Part shown: positions 6,663 through 16,263 of the stretch, piece after piece
Position numbering within the stretch: the stretch's first letter is position 1
Layout of the letters: each line of letters begins with the position of its first letter
Origin: Ralstonia sp. ASV6
GTDB lineage: Bacteria; Pseudomonadota; Gammaproteobacteria; Burkholderiales; Burkholderiaceae
Reading direction: 5' to 3'
DNA: 37,370 nt
Assembly: GCF_016429285.1 (NCBI RefSeq)
Contig: NZ_JAELUI010000048.1
Span: 1 to 37,370 of the forward strand
Notes under the pieces: generated by a model
What the model saw: only the letters and a program-made list of their open reading frames with translations
What the model was told of the DNA's origin: nothing
Database searches by the model: none
Made by a program: the position numbers and the translations under genes

Positions 6663-8075
6663 TTACAACACCTTCCCCGGATTCATCAGGCCGCGCGGGT
6701 CCAGTGCCTGCTTGATCGCGCGCATGGCTGCCAGCTCGACCGCGCTCTTGTAGCGCGCGTTGTCCTCGCGCTTGAGCTGGCCGATACCGTGCTCGGCAGA
6801 GATAGAGCCGCCATGCGCATGCACGCTGTCATGCACGATGCGGTTGATGCCGTCCTGATGTGCCAGGAAGGCCTCATGTTCATGCCCTTCGGGCGGTGAC
6901 ACGTTGTAGTGCAGGTTGCCGTCGCCGAGGTGGCCGAAGGTCACCATGCGGATATCGGGGTAGGCGCAGGCCAGCGCGCGGTCGGTCACGTCGATGAAGT
7001 CTGCGATGCGCGAGATCGGCACGCCAATGTCGTGCTTGATGTTCTTGCCTTCGTCGGCCTGCGCCAGCGGGATGTGCTCGCGCAGGTTCCAGAAGTCGCG
7101 CGATTGCGCTACCGATTCCGCCACCGCCGCATCGTCGATCACGCCGCGCGCCAGAGCGTCTTCCATCAGCGCCTCGAACAGCGCACGGGCGTGTTCTTCG
7201 CTCTCCAAGTCGGACAGTTCCAGCAGGACGTATTGCGGATACGTCTGCGCAAACGGCACACGCAACTGCGGATAGTGCTTGCGCACCAGCTCGAGGCAGA
7301 ACGCTGACATCAGCTCGAAGCCCGTCAGCAGCGTACCTGCGTGGCCTTGCGCGAGCGACAGGAATGCCAGCGCCTGACGCGGTGATTGCAGTGCCGCCAG
7401 CGCCGTCACCTTGGCGCGCGGCTGCGGAAACAGCTTCAGCGTCGCCCCGGTGATGATGCCGAGCGTGCCTTCTGCACCGATCAACAGATCGCGCAGGTCA
7501 TAGCCAGTGTTGTCCTTGCGCAGGCCGCGCAGGCCGTTCCACAGCTCGCCGTTGGGCAGTACGGCTTCTACACCCAGGCACAACTCGCGCGCATTGCCAT
7601 AGCGCAGGACGGCTGTGCCGCCCGCGTTGGTCGCTAGATTGCCGCCGATGGTGCAACTGCCCTCGGCGGCCAGGCTCAGCGGGAACAGCCGATCGGCCGC
7701 GGCTGCAGCCTCCTGCACGTTGGCAAGAATGCAGCCGGCATCCACGGTGATGGTGTTGTTGATCGGGTCGACTGCGCGCACCTGCTGCATGCGGCGCACC
7801 GAGATGACGACCGCGTTGCCTTCCATATCCGGCGTGGCGCCGCCGCACAGGCCGGTGTTGCCGCCCTGCGGGACCATCGGCACCGCATGCTCAACACACA
7901 GCCGCACCAGCGCAGCGACCTGCGAAGCATCGGCTGGGCGCAATACAGCACGGGCGCGGCCAGTGAAACGCTTGCGCCAATCGGTCAGATACGGCGCCTG
8001 GTCTTCCGGCGTTGTCAGTACGTGCGTGGCGCCGATGGTGTCAACGCAGGCTCGCAGGAACGCATCGTGGGTCAT
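6663..8075 (-). CDS. FAD-linked D-2-hydroxyacid dehydrogenase (GlcD/D-2-hydroxyglutarate dehydrogenase family)
   Basis: 470 residues. A PCMH-type FAD domain lies at about 35-215 with the PQGGNTGLCGG loop, EGSCTIGGNLATNAGG and GAEGTLGIIT. The C-terminal FAD-oxidase domain holds the likely metal site HLGDGNLHYN, with SAEHGIG and the terminal NPGKVL. This is the usual pattern of D-lactate and D-2-hydroxyglutarate dehydrogenases, which pass electrons from the 2-hydroxyacid via FAD to an electron carrier such as ETF or quinone. An ETF-QO gene is present at 17430-19115 but is not linked. The gene is six bases downstream of the DUF2069 gene and probably in one operon with it and the wrbA-like gene. 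Substrate cannot be told from sequence. Confidence 0.85.
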   Translation of the reverse strand: MTHDAFLRACVDTIGATHVLTTPEDQAPYLTDWRKRFTGRARAVLRPADASQVAALVRLCVEHAVPMVPQGGNTGLCGGATPDMEGNAVVISVRRMQQVRAVDPINNTITVDAGCILANVQEAAAAADRLFPLSLAAEGSCTIGGNLATNAGGTAVLRYGNARELCLGVEAVLPNGELWNGLRGLRKDNTGYDLRDLLIGAEGTLGIITGATLKLFPQPRAKVTALAALQSPRQALAFLSLAQGHAGTLLTGFELMSAFCLELVRKHYPQLRVPFAQTYPQYVLLELSDLESEEHARALFEALMEDALARGVIDDAAVAESVAQSRDFWNLREHIPLAQADEGKNIKHDIGVPISRIADFIDVTDRALACAYPDIRMVTFGHLGDGNLHYNVSPPEGHEHEAFLAHQDGINRIVHDSVHAHGGSISAEHGIGQLKREDNARYKSAVELAAMRAIKQALDPRGLMNPGKVL

Positions 8076-8081
8076 GGCAGG

Positions 8082-9115
<1,034 letters not shown>

Positions 9116-9143
9116 TCATTGGCCTTGCGCCGCCTCATTCTTC

Positions 9144-10469
9144 ATGCTTTTTGATATCCGTGCGCTTCGTCAATGGAATGCCGCCAAGCTGCGTGCGCTG
9201 TCGCGTTATGCGCTGCGCCGCGCGGGCGAAGATCGCCTGCCTCAGGTGGCCGGCAGTCTGACGTTCACGACGGTGCTCTCGGTGGTGCCGATCCTGACGG
9301 TGGCGTTTGCGCTGTTCACGGCGTTTCCGATGTTCAAGAGCTTTCGTGCGGACATCGAAGGCTACATGTTCAGCAACCTCGTGCCGGGCAATATCAGCCG
9401 GCCGATCCTCACGTATCTGAACCAGTTTTCCACCAACGCCAAGGGGCTGACGGCTGCTGGCCTGATCGGCTTAGTGGTGACGTCGGTCATGACCATGCTG
9501 ACGGTCGAGAATGCGCTCAACGCCATCTGGCGCGTGCGCCAACGCCGGCCGCTGGCGCAGCGTGTGCTCGTGTTCTGGGCGTTGGTGACGTTTGGTCCGG
9601 TGCTGATCGGCGCGAGTCTGTCGGTCAGTTCTTACATGGTGTCGATCTCGGCAGGCTACGTGCACAAGCTGCCGTTTGGCCTGGGCGTGATCGTGGGCGT
9701 AGTGCCGATCCTGCTGTCGGCGATTGCGTTTGCGATGCTGTATGTCTTTGTGCCGAACACCTATGTGGCGCGGCGTGACGCGTTTCTGGCGGGGCTCATT
9801 GCCGCCGTGGCGTTCGAAGTAGCGAAGCGCATCTTTGGTTCCTACGTGGCGCACATTCCCACGTACACCGCCGTTTATGGCGCGTTTGCCACGTTGCCGA
9901 TTTTCCTGACGTGGATCTACGTGAGCTGGCTGGTAACCCTGCTGGGCGCGACCATTGCATCGACGTTGCCGATCATCCGTCAGGGCTACTGGCAGCGGCG
10001 TACCTTTCCGGGCAGCGAGTTCTTTGATGCGCTGGGTGTTCTGCTGCTGTTGTACCGCGCACGCGAACAGGCGCCGCGCACGGTGGCCGAGCTTGAAATC
10101 GGTCGGCGTCTGCAACTGGAGGCGGAGTACTTGGCTGACCTGCTGGCCAAGCTCAAGGCGCTGCACTTGGTCGGTAAGCTGCAGCAGGATCGCAGCGAGG
10201 CACATTGGGCGCTGCTGTGCGATGCCCATACGACTACGTTGCGTCCGCTCTATGAAAAGCTGGTGCTGAACTTGCCCCGCCTGCCCCGCACGTCGCTCGC
10301 GCGGCATCTGGGCGATACCCATGCGCTGGCAGCCCAACTGCACAATCCAGCGCTCGACAACACACTGGAGAGCGTATTCGCCACGGGTGAGCGCGGTGTA
10401 GCGGCTGCCACGCAGGCTGCCGCTGCACCGGCACCGGTGTCGAAGGTGCCCGCCGCCGCCCGCGCTTGA
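9144..10469 (+). CDS. YihY/BrkB-family inner-membrane protein
   Basis: 441 residues. About six transmembrane segments lie between residues 45 and 280. The family features PQVAGSLTFTTVLSVVPI near the first helix, YVFVPNTYVARRDAFLAGLIAAVAFEVAK and LPIFLTWIYVSWLVTLLGA are all clear. Residues 290-441 form a soluble C-terminal part that may be a winged-helix-like domain, ending in an Ala/Pro-rich tail. The family was once annotated as ribonuclease BN, but that activity belongs to another gene; its function is unknown. It converges on the Mpo1-like gene with four bases between. Confidence 0.85.
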   Translation: MLFDIRALRQWNAAKLRALSRYALRRAGEDRLPQVAGSLTFTTVLSVVPILTVAFALFTAFPMFKSFRADIEGYMFSNLVPGNISRPILTYLNQFSTNAKGLTAAGLIGLVVTSVMTMLTVENALNAIWRVRQRRPLAQRVLVFWALVTFGPVLIGASLSVSSYMVSISAGYVHKLPFGLGVIVGVVPILLSAIAFAMLYVFVPNTYVARRDAFLAGLIAAVAFEVAKRIFGSYVAHIPTYTAVYGAFATLPIFLTWIYVSWLVTLLGATIASTLPIIRQGYWQRRTFPGSEFFDALGVLLLLYRAREQAPRTVAELEIGRRLQLEAEYLADLLAKLKALHLVGKLQQDRSEAHWALLCDAHTTTLRPLYEKLVLNLPRLPRTSLARHLGDTHALAAQLHNPALDNTLESVFATGERGVAAATQAAAAPAPVSKVPAAARA

Positions 10470-10473
10470 TCGC

Positions 10474-10791
10474 TCAAAACGGAATCTTTCCGGTCCAGAT
10501 GTCGCGGTACATCACCCAGTCGCCCATCAGGCTGTAGATCGGGTGACGGAAGGTGGCGGGCCGGTTCTTCTCAAAGCCGAAGTGCCCGACCCACGCAAAC
10601 GCATAACCGCTAACAGCCGCACCAAGCAGCCACCACAGGTTGCCCGTGAAGATCAGCAGGATCAGGCATACCAGGGCCACGGTTGAGCCCGCAAAATGGA
10701 GGCGCCGACAGGTGCGGTCCTGGTGTTCGCCCAGATAGAACGGATAGAACTCGGCAAAGCTGCCGAATGTGTGGGTTTCGGTGCTGGCCAT
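10474..10791 (-). CDS. Mpo1-like (DUF962) membrane protein
   Basis: 105 residues starting MASTETHTFGSF; the start is set by AGGAG about seven bases upstream, so a longer frame from 10866 is rejected. YPFYLGEHQD, CRRLHFAGS, two hydrophobic segments (about 37-70), WVGHFGFEKNRPATFRHPIYSLMGDW and MYRDIWTGK are typical of DUF962. Yeast Mpo1, in the same family, is an Fe(II) dioxygenase of 2-hydroxy fatty acids, and the conserved His residues (EHQD, LHF, GHF, RHP) would fit metal binding. The role in bacteria is inferred. Confidence 0.8.
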   Translation of the reverse strand: MASTETHTFGSFAEFYPFYLGEHQDRTCRRLHFAGSTVALVCLILLIFTGNLWWLLGAAVSGYAFAWVGHFGFEKNRPATFRHPIYSLMGDWVMYRDIWTGKIPF

Positions 10792-10822
10792 GGTGCGTCT
10801 CCTGATTCCTGCTGGGGCGCAG

Positions 10823-11653
10823 TTACGCGGTGGCTGCGGTCGGTTCCCGTTCGCGCGCAAAGGCAATCAGCGCATCGAGCGTGCCATCTGGGCATTCTCC
10901 CATGACCGCGTGCCCGCAGGGCAGGGCCACCACGCGGCTGCCAGCCAACCCGGCAGCTACCTGACGGCCTGCTTTGGCGGGCGTCATCTGGTCCTTCTCG
11001 CCAACGATCACGAGTGACGGGCACTGCACGGCTGCCATGGCCTCAGCGCCGCGTGCATAGCCGTTACAGGCTGAAAAATCCGTGTGGAAGACAGGCGCGT
11101 CTGAGCCGCGCGCCACGCGTTCCATCAGGCGTTGGCTGCCGCCATGCATCCAGAAACCCGGCCCCGGCGCCGACGGTTTGTCGGCCAGGCTGGAATGCGA
11201 CCAGACGTTCACCATGTCGATCGCGCTGGCCGTATTGTTGAGCGCCGCGTCGAGCAACGCGTCAGACACCTTCATCGGCCAGGCGGTGGCGACTAGCGCA
11301 ATGCGGCGCACGCGACCTGCGTATCGCGAGGCGCACTCCAGTGCAATCAGCGAGCCCATGCTGTGCCCGACCACCATCACCGGCTGGGTGACACCTGCGG
11401 CCTGGACAAGCGCCATGACCCAGTCGGCCATGGCTTCCACGGTTTGCAGGGGCGCACCGCTGCTGCGGCCATGTGCGGGCAGATCAACCGCCAGCACGCT
11501 GAAGCCGTGGTGCGCGAACCAGCGGGTCTGCAGCCCCCAGACCGAATGATCGTTCTGCGCGCCATGCACGAACACCACGCACGGCAGCGCCGGATTGAAC
11601 GGCTTGCCACCGGTGTAGGCGTAAGCGCGTTCGCCTTGTACGGTCCATTCCAT
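10823..11653 (-). CDS. Alpha/beta hydrolase
   Basis: 276 residues with the alpha/beta-hydrolase core: the oxyanion region FVHGAQNDHSVW (about 28-39), the nucleophile elbow GHSMGS (Ser near 97), a likely Asp acid in VIVGEKDQM and His in LPCGHAVMGE. No signal peptide. Its start codon overlaps the stop of the upstream sulfhydrylase gene by one base (11653), so the two are co-translated. Substrate unknown; a role in methionine/homoserine ester metabolism is only suggested by the pairing. Confidence 0.85.
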   Translation of the reverse strand: MEWTVQGERAYAYTGGKPFNPALPCVVFVHGAQNDHSVWGLQTRWFAHHGFSVLAVDLPAHGRSSGAPLQTVEAMADWVMALVQAAGVTQPVMVVGHSMGSLIALECASRYAGRVRRIALVATAWPMKVSDALLDAALNNTASAIDMVNVWSHSSLADKPSAPGPGFWMHGGSQRLMERVARGSDAPVFHTDFSACNGYARGAEAMAAVQCPSLVIVGEKDQMTPAKAGRQVAAGLAGSRVVALPCGHAVMGECPDGTLDALIAFAREREPTAATA

Positions 11654-12987
11654 CAGCGGGCTCCGGTTGCGTTCGGTGCGGCTTTGCCAGGCGCGGCCGA
11701 CATGGCGCGCTCGGCGGCTTTCAGGCCGCGTTTCAGATCGTCGATGAGGTCGTCAGCGTCCTCCAGGCCAATCGACAGGCGGATCGTGCCTTCGCTGATG
11801 CCGGCGGCAGCCAGCGCATCGGCATCCATGCGGAAGTGTGTGGTCGATGCCGGGTGAATGACCAGCGAACGCGCATCGCCCACATTGGCCAAGTGCGAGA
11901 ACAAGCCGAGCGATTCAATGAATTGCTGGCCGGCACGCCGATCACCGCGTAGGTCGAAGCTGAACACGGCGCCGGCGCCACGCGGTAGCAAACGCTTGGC
12001 CAACGCGTGGTCGGGGTGCGATTCCAGTTCGGGGTAGGCCACCGACGCCACCATCGGATGGCTCGCCAGGAAAGTGGTGATGCGGCGGGTGTTCTCTACG
12101 TGGCGGGCCATGCGAAGCGGCAGCGTTTCGATGCCTTGCAGCAACTGCCATGCCGCCATTGGGTTCATGCACGCGCCAAAGTCACGCAGGCCCTCGCGGC
12201 GTGCGCGCAACAAGAAGGGGGCGACGGTGCTTTCCTCGGCAAACACCATGTCGTGGAAGCCCGCATAGGGCTCGGTCAGCTCTGGGTGTTTGCCTGCTGC
12301 CACATAGTCGAAGGTGCCGCCGTCGATCAGTACACCACCAATGGTGGTGCCGTGCCCGCCCAGGAACTTGGTCGCCGAGTGGTAGACCAGGTCTGCCCCG
12401 TGCGCGAACGGTTGCAGCAGCCACGGCGTGGTGAAGGTCGAATCGACCAACAGCGGCACGCCCGCGTCATGCGCGATCGACGCCACGGTCGGAATGTCGA
12501 GCACATCCAGCCCCGGGTTGCCGAGCGTCTCGCCAAACAGCAGGCGCGTGTTCGGGCGGATGGCCGCGCGCCAGCCGTCGATGTCGCCAGGCTTGACGAA
12601 GGTCGTTTCGATGCCGAAGCGGCGCAGCGTGTAGTGCAGCAGGTTGTGCGAGCCGCCGTACAGCGCCGATGAGGCAACGATATGCGAGCCGGCGCCCATC
12701 AGCGTGACAATGGCCAAGTGCAGCGCCGCTTGGCCAGAGGCCGTGGCGATGGCACCGACGCCGTTTTCCAGCGCCGCCATGCGTTCTTCGAACACGGCGA
12801 CGGTCGGGTTGGAGATGCGCGAATAGACGTGACCCGCGCGCTCCATGTTGAACAATGAGGCGGCGTGTTCGCTGTCGCGAAACACGAAGGATGTGGTGAG
12901 GTGGATGGGCGTAGCGCGCGCACCTGTGGCCGGGTCGGGCGCGGCACCGGCATGCAGGGCCAGCGTATCGAAGCGGGCTTTGGACAT
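11653..12987 (-). CDS. metY: O-acetylhomoserine aminocarboxypropyltransferase (sulfhydrylase), PLP enzyme
   Basis: 444 residues from MSKARFDTLALHAGA; the frame extends upstream to 13203, but that part lacks family character, and an ATG at 13023 is a second option. It belongs to the Cys/Met-metabolism PLP family: VYSRISNPTVAVFEERMAAL, ASGQAALH, LLFGETLGNPGLDV, VDSTFTTPWLLQPF and the lysine motif HSATKFLGGHGTTIGG, where Lys holds PLP. C-terminal SLVIHPASTTH and IRLSIGLEDADDLIDDL are as usual. The enzyme makes homocysteine from O-acetylhomoserine and sulfide in direct-sulfhydrylation methionine synthesis. The downstream alpha/beta hydrolase overlaps it by one base. Confidence 0.88.
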   Translation of the reverse strand: MSKARFDTLALHAGAAPDPATGARATPIHLTTSFVFRDSEHAASLFNMERAGHVYSRISNPTVAVFEERMAALENGVGAIATASGQAALHLAIVTLMGAGSHIVASSALYGGSHNLLHYTLRRFGIETTFVKPGDIDGWRAAIRPNTRLLFGETLGNPGLDVLDIPTVASIAHDAGVPLLVDSTFTTPWLLQPFAHGADLVYHSATKFLGGHGTTIGGVLIDGGTFDYVAAGKHPELTEPYAGFHDMVFAEESTVAPFLLRARREGLRDFGACMNPMAAWQLLQGIETLPLRMARHVENTRRITTFLASHPMVASVAYPELESHPDHALAKRLLPRGAGAVFSFDLRGDRRAGQQFIESLGLFSHLANVGDARSLVIHPASTTHFRMDADALAAAGISEGTIRLSIGLEDADDLIDDLKRGLKAAERAMSAAPGKAAPNATGAR

Positions 12988-13118
12988 GGATTCAAGCACC
13001 GAATGAGGGTCGAGACGCGGCATGCTAGCACTGCTGCCTGTTGCAGTGCATCCCGGGCAAACGCCGAGCGGGCGCGGTTTTTGACCGGGCTTTTCTGCCG
13101 CATTTTTTGTGCATGTGC

Positions 13119-13148
13119 TTGTCGACGCCCTCCGATTTGGGCTAGCAT
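13119..13148 (+). promoter_or_regulatory. Candidate sigma-70 promoter of the CBS-domain gene
   Basis: TTGTCG (13119-13124), 18-base spacer, TAGCAT (13143-13148), about 80 bases upstream of ATG 13227. Confidence 0.35.
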
Positions 13149-13226
13149 CGAAATACAACCATAACCATAACCCGCGCGCGGTCGCCCCTCGGCAGACTGG
13201 CACCCCAATACCCTGGGAGACGCAAT

Positions 13227-13682
13227 ATGAAAGTCAGCGACATTCTTCACGTGAAGGGCAACACGCTCTATACCGTGGCCCCGGAAACCAAGCTCCAGGT
13301 GGCCGTGCAGACGATGGCGGAATACGACATCGGCTCGCTCGTGGTGATGGAGTACGGCGAACTGGTCGGCATGCTGACCTTCCGCGAGATCATCAAGGTC
13401 CTGGCCAAGGGCCACGGCACGGTGGGCGAGGGCACCACCATCCGTAAGGTGATGGACGATCATCCGGTCACGTGCACGCCAGAAACCGAAGTCAATGAAG
13501 TGCGCCGCATCATGCTGGAGCACCATGTGCGTTACCTGCCCGTGCTCAACAGCCGTACGTTGATGGGCGTGATCTCGTTCTACGACGTCGCCAAGGCCGT
13601 GTTTGAAGAGCAGAACTTCGAGAACAAGATGCTCAAGGCGTACATTCGTGACTGGCCGGAAGAAAAAGCCAACGAAGACTGA
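13227..13682 (+). CDS. CBS-pair domain protein
   Basis: 151 residues made of two CBS domains (about 8-65 and 75-135): first ETKLQVAVQTMAEYDIGSLVVMEYGELVGMLTFREI, then ETEVNEVRRIMLEHHVRYLPVLNSRTLMGVISFYDV. GGGAG lies upstream of ATG 13227. Stand-alone CBS pairs usually bind adenine nucleotides and act as energy sensors on a partner; the partner is not evident here. A strong terminator follows, so it is probably monocistronic. Confidence 0.88.
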   Translation: MKVSDILHVKGNTLYTVAPETKLQVAVQTMAEYDIGSLVVMEYGELVGMLTFREIIKVLAKGHGTVGEGTTIRKVMDDHPVTCTPETEVNEVRRIMLEHHVRYLPVLNSRTLMGVISFYDVAKAVFEEQNFENKMLKAYIRDWPEEKANED

Positions 13683-13709
13683 TCTGTACACTGTCTTTAC
13701 CGCACACCC

Positions 13710-13741
13710 AAAACCCGCCCGCCGTTGCGAGCGGGTTTTTT
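13710..13741 (+). terminator. Rho-independent terminator after the CBS gene
   Basis: AAAACCCGC (13710-13718) pairs with GCGGGTTTT (13731-13739) and runs into a T tract to 13741. Confidence 0.85.
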
Positions 13742-13776
13742 GTTGAATCCGATTCGAACCACGATCGCCCCTGCTG

Positions 13777-15684
13777 ATGAGCCAATCGAGCCAGTTTTCC
13801 CTGTTGAAGCAGCGTCGTTTCGCACCGTTCTTCTGGACCCAGTTCCTGGGTGCGATGAACGACAACGTATTCAAGGTGGCGTTCTCCTCTCTGGTCACGT
13901 ACCACGCGGCGCTGTTTGGCAATACGGATCCAGCCTCTGCGGCGTTTCTGATCTCCGCCATCTTCATCGCGCCTTTCGTATTGCTGTCGGCCACCAGCGG
14001 GCAGATTGCCGATCGCATGGACAAGGCCCGGCTGATCCGCTTGGTCAAGACGCTGGAAATCGCCATCATGGCGATCGGCTGCGCAGGCTTTGCGCTGCGT
14101 CACGTCGAACTGCTGTATCTGTGCACGTTCCTGATGGGCGTACATTCGACGCTGTTTGGGCCCGTCAAGTACGCCTATCTGCCTCAACACCTGCAGTCGT
14201 CCGAGCTGGTGGGCGGCAACGGGCTGGTAGAAATGGGCACCTTTGTCGCCATCCTGATCGGCACCATCGGCGGCGGGGAGTTGGCCAACTACACGCGCAA
14301 TGGCGATCTCATTGGCCCCACGCTTACGGGCATCGCTTGCCTGATCATTGCCGTATCGGGCTGGCTGACGGCGCGCGGTGTGCCGGTCTCTCCGGCGTCG
14401 CAGCCGGATCTGCGCATCAACTGGAATCCGGTTTCCGAGACGTGGCGCAATCTGAAGCTGGCCAGCAATCAGCGCGCTGTGTTCCTGAGCCTGATGGGTA
14501 TTTCGTGGCTGTGGTTTGTGGGGGCGACCTTCCTGACGTCGTTCTTTGCCTTTGCACGCAACGTGCTCGGTGGTGACCAGAACGTGGTGACGCTGCTGCT
14601 GGCGGTGTTCTCGGTGGGCATCGGGTTGGGCTCGATGCTGTGTGAGAAGCTCTCAGGCCGCACGGTGGAGATCGGCCTTGTGCCGTTCGGCTCGATCGGC
14701 ATGACTGTGTTTGCGGTGGACCTGTACTTCGCCTCGCACGCCGAGGCGCTGGTCGCGCACGATGTGCTGACGGGCATTTCGGGCTTCCTGCAGAACCATC
14801 GTCATTGGCGCGTGCTGGCGGATCTGTTCCTGCTGGCGATGTTCGGCGGTTTCTACAGTGTGCCGCTATATGCGCTGATCCAGAGCCGCTGTGAGCCGAC
14901 GCACCGTGCCCGCATCATCGCGGCCAACAACATCCTTAACGCGCTGTTCATGATCGCCTCGGCCGTGCTGGCGATGGCGCTCACGCGCGCCGGCTTTACG
15001 ATCCCGCAGTTGTTCCTGGTCACGGGCATCCTCAATGCCGTGGTGGCCATCTACATTTACACGCTGGTGCCGGAATTCCTGATCCGCTTCGTGATGTGGC
15101 TGCTGATCCATACCGTCTACCGCGTGAAGGTGGAGGGCGCCGAGCGCATTCCCGACGAGGGCCCGTGCCTGCTGGTCTGCAACCACGTGAGCTTTGTTGA
15201 TGCTGTGGTGGTGGGCGCCTTCGTGCGCCGGCCGGTCCGCTTTGTGATGGATCACCGCATCTTTAAGGTGCCGTTGCTGTCGTGGTTCTTCCGCACGGTC
15301 AAGGCGATTCCGATTGCGCCGATGCATGAGGACCCCGAGATGCTCAAGCGCGCTTACGACACCATTGCAGAAGCGCTGGCCGAGGGCGAGGTGGTCTGCG
15401 TCTTCCCTGAGGGCAAGATCACGGCCACGGGCGAGATGAACCCCTTCAAGGAAGGCGTGCGTCGCATTGTTGAACGCACGCCCGTGCCGGTGGCGCCGAT
15501 GGCGCTGCGTGGCCTGTGGGGCAGCTTCTTCTCACGCCACGGCGGCGCAGCGATGACGCGGCCATTCCGGCGCGGCATTCTCAACAAGCTGGAGCTGTGC
15601 ATCGGTACGCCGGTGCCGGCGCAGGCGGTGTCGCCGGAAGGGTTGCAGGCGGCTGTGCTGGCATTGCGCGGCGAGCGGCTCTAG
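13777..15684 (+). CDS. MFS transporter fused to a PlsC-type acyltransferase (LplT-PlsC fusion)
   Basis: 635 residues. Residues 1-430 form an MFS transporter of the lysophospholipid-flippase (LplT) kind, with about 12 hydrophobic segments and FFWTQFLGAMNDNVFK at the start. Residues 440-635 are a glycerolipid acyltransferase domain with NHVSFVD (His/Asp catalytic pair), the VRFVMDHRIF region and FPEGKIT. A likely role is uptake of lysophospholipids or 2-acyl lipids across the inner membrane and re-acylation on the cytoplasmic face. In E. coli, LplT is separate and Aas carries PlsC plus an acyl-ACP synthetase; the synthetase part is absent here, so the acyl donor must come from elsewhere. Monocistronic, after a terminator. 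Confidence 0.85.
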   Translation: MSQSSQFSLLKQRRFAPFFWTQFLGAMNDNVFKVAFSSLVTYHAALFGNTDPASAAFLISAIFIAPFVLLSATSGQIADRMDKARLIRLVKTLEIAIMAIGCAGFALRHVELLYLCTFLMGVHSTLFGPVKYAYLPQHLQSSELVGGNGLVEMGTFVAILIGTIGGGELANYTRNGDLIGPTLTGIACLIIAVSGWLTARGVPVSPASQPDLRINWNPVSETWRNLKLASNQRAVFLSLMGISWLWFVGATFLTSFFAFARNVLGGDQNVVTLLLAVFSVGIGLGSMLCEKLSGRTVEIGLVPFGSIGMTVFAVDLYFASHAEALVAHDVLTGISGFLQNHRHWRVLADLFLLAMFGGFYSVPLYALIQSRCEPTHRARIIAANNILNALFMIASAVLAMALTRAGFTIPQLFLVTGILNAVVAIYIYTLVPEFLIRFVMWLLIHTVYRVKVEGAERIPDEGPCLLVCNHVSFVDAVVVGAFVRRPVRFVMDHRIFKVPLLSWFFRTVKAIPIAPMHEDPEMLKRAYDTIAEALAEGEVVCVFPEGKITATGEMNPFKEGVRRIVERTPVPVAPMALRGLWGSFFSRHGGAAMTRPFRRGILNKLELCIGTPVPAQAVSPEGLQAAVLALRGERL

Positions 15685-15687
15685 TGA

Positions 15688-15715
15688 TTGGCGCCGCATC
15701 GGAATTCGATACACT
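15688..15715 (+). promoter_or_regulatory. Candidate promoter of the FKBP gene
   Basis: TTGGCG (15688-15693), 16-base spacer, TACACT (15710-15715), 60 bases before ATG 15775. Confidence 0.4.
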
Positions 15716-15774
15716 GCCGGTTGGCCCGCGACCGGCCTCATTTCTTTCTACCCCAAACTCTCCCGTTATCTGCC

Positions 15775-16191
15775 ATGAAACTCGCTTCTCTGCTGCTGTG
15801 CGCTTCGTCGCTTGTCCTGGCTGCTGTTACCGCGCAGGCTGCATCGCCAGCGTCGAGTGAAACCCTGCCCTCCGGTGTGGTCGTCCAGACCCTGACCAAG
15901 GGCACGGGCCCGTCGCCCAAGGCCAGCGATACGGTCAAGGTGCACTATCGCGGCACGCTCACCAACGGTACCGAGTTCGACAGCTCCTACAAGCGCGGCC
16001 AGCCGATCTCGTTCCCGTTGAACCGCGTGATTCCGTGCTGGACGGAAGGCGTGCAGAAGATGCAGGTGGGCGGCAAAGCCAAGCTGACGTGCCCGGCCGC
16101 CACCGCCTATGGTGATCGCGGCGTGCCCGGCACGATTCCGCCCAATTCCACGCTGAACTTCGAGGTTGAGCTGCTGGGTATTGGCGGCTGA
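15775..16191 (+). CDS. Exported FKBP-type peptidyl-prolyl isomerase
   Basis: 138 residues. MKLASLLLCASSLVLAAVTAQA is a Sec signal peptide with likely cleavage after AQA (residue 22). The FKBP domain (about 45-136) has KVHYRGTLTNGTEFDSSYKRGQPISFPLNRVIPCWTEGVQ, the KLTCPAATAYGDRG strand and IPPNSTLNFEVELLGI, so the active-site aromatic pocket is present. It should catalyse cis-trans isomerisation of prolyl bonds in the periplasm. The upstream in-frame start at 15688 would destroy the signal peptide and is rejected. It precedes aroC by 72 bases. Confidence 0.9.
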   Translation: MKLASLLLCASSLVLAAVTAQAASPASSETLPSGVVVQTLTKGTGPSPKASDTVKVHYRGTLTNGTEFDSSYKRGQPISFPLNRVIPCWTEGVQKMQVGGKAKLTCPAATAYGDRGVPGTIPPNSTLNFEVELLGIGG

Positions 16192-16226
16192 TCGATCGGC
16201 TTACAATAGCGGTTTCCCGATGTTTC

Positions 16227-16247
16227 GCGCCGCCTGCGTGGCGGCGC
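16227..16247 (+). other. GC-rich hairpin in the aroC leader
   Basis: GCGCCGCC (16227-16234), loop TGCGT, GGCGGCGC (16240-16247): a perfect 8-bp stem followed by TTTCCCG, ending 16 bases before ATG. A -10-like TACAAT lies at 16202-16207. It may be a weak terminator of the FKBP gene or a leader structure of aroC. Confidence 0.4.
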
Positions 16248-16263
16248 TTTCCCGAGCACGATC

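Noticed and set aside
12699-14069. 456-residue minus-strand frame spanning the CBS gene
   Set aside because: Runs antisense through the CBS gene and a terminator; it only reads part of the sulfhydrylase gene out of frame.
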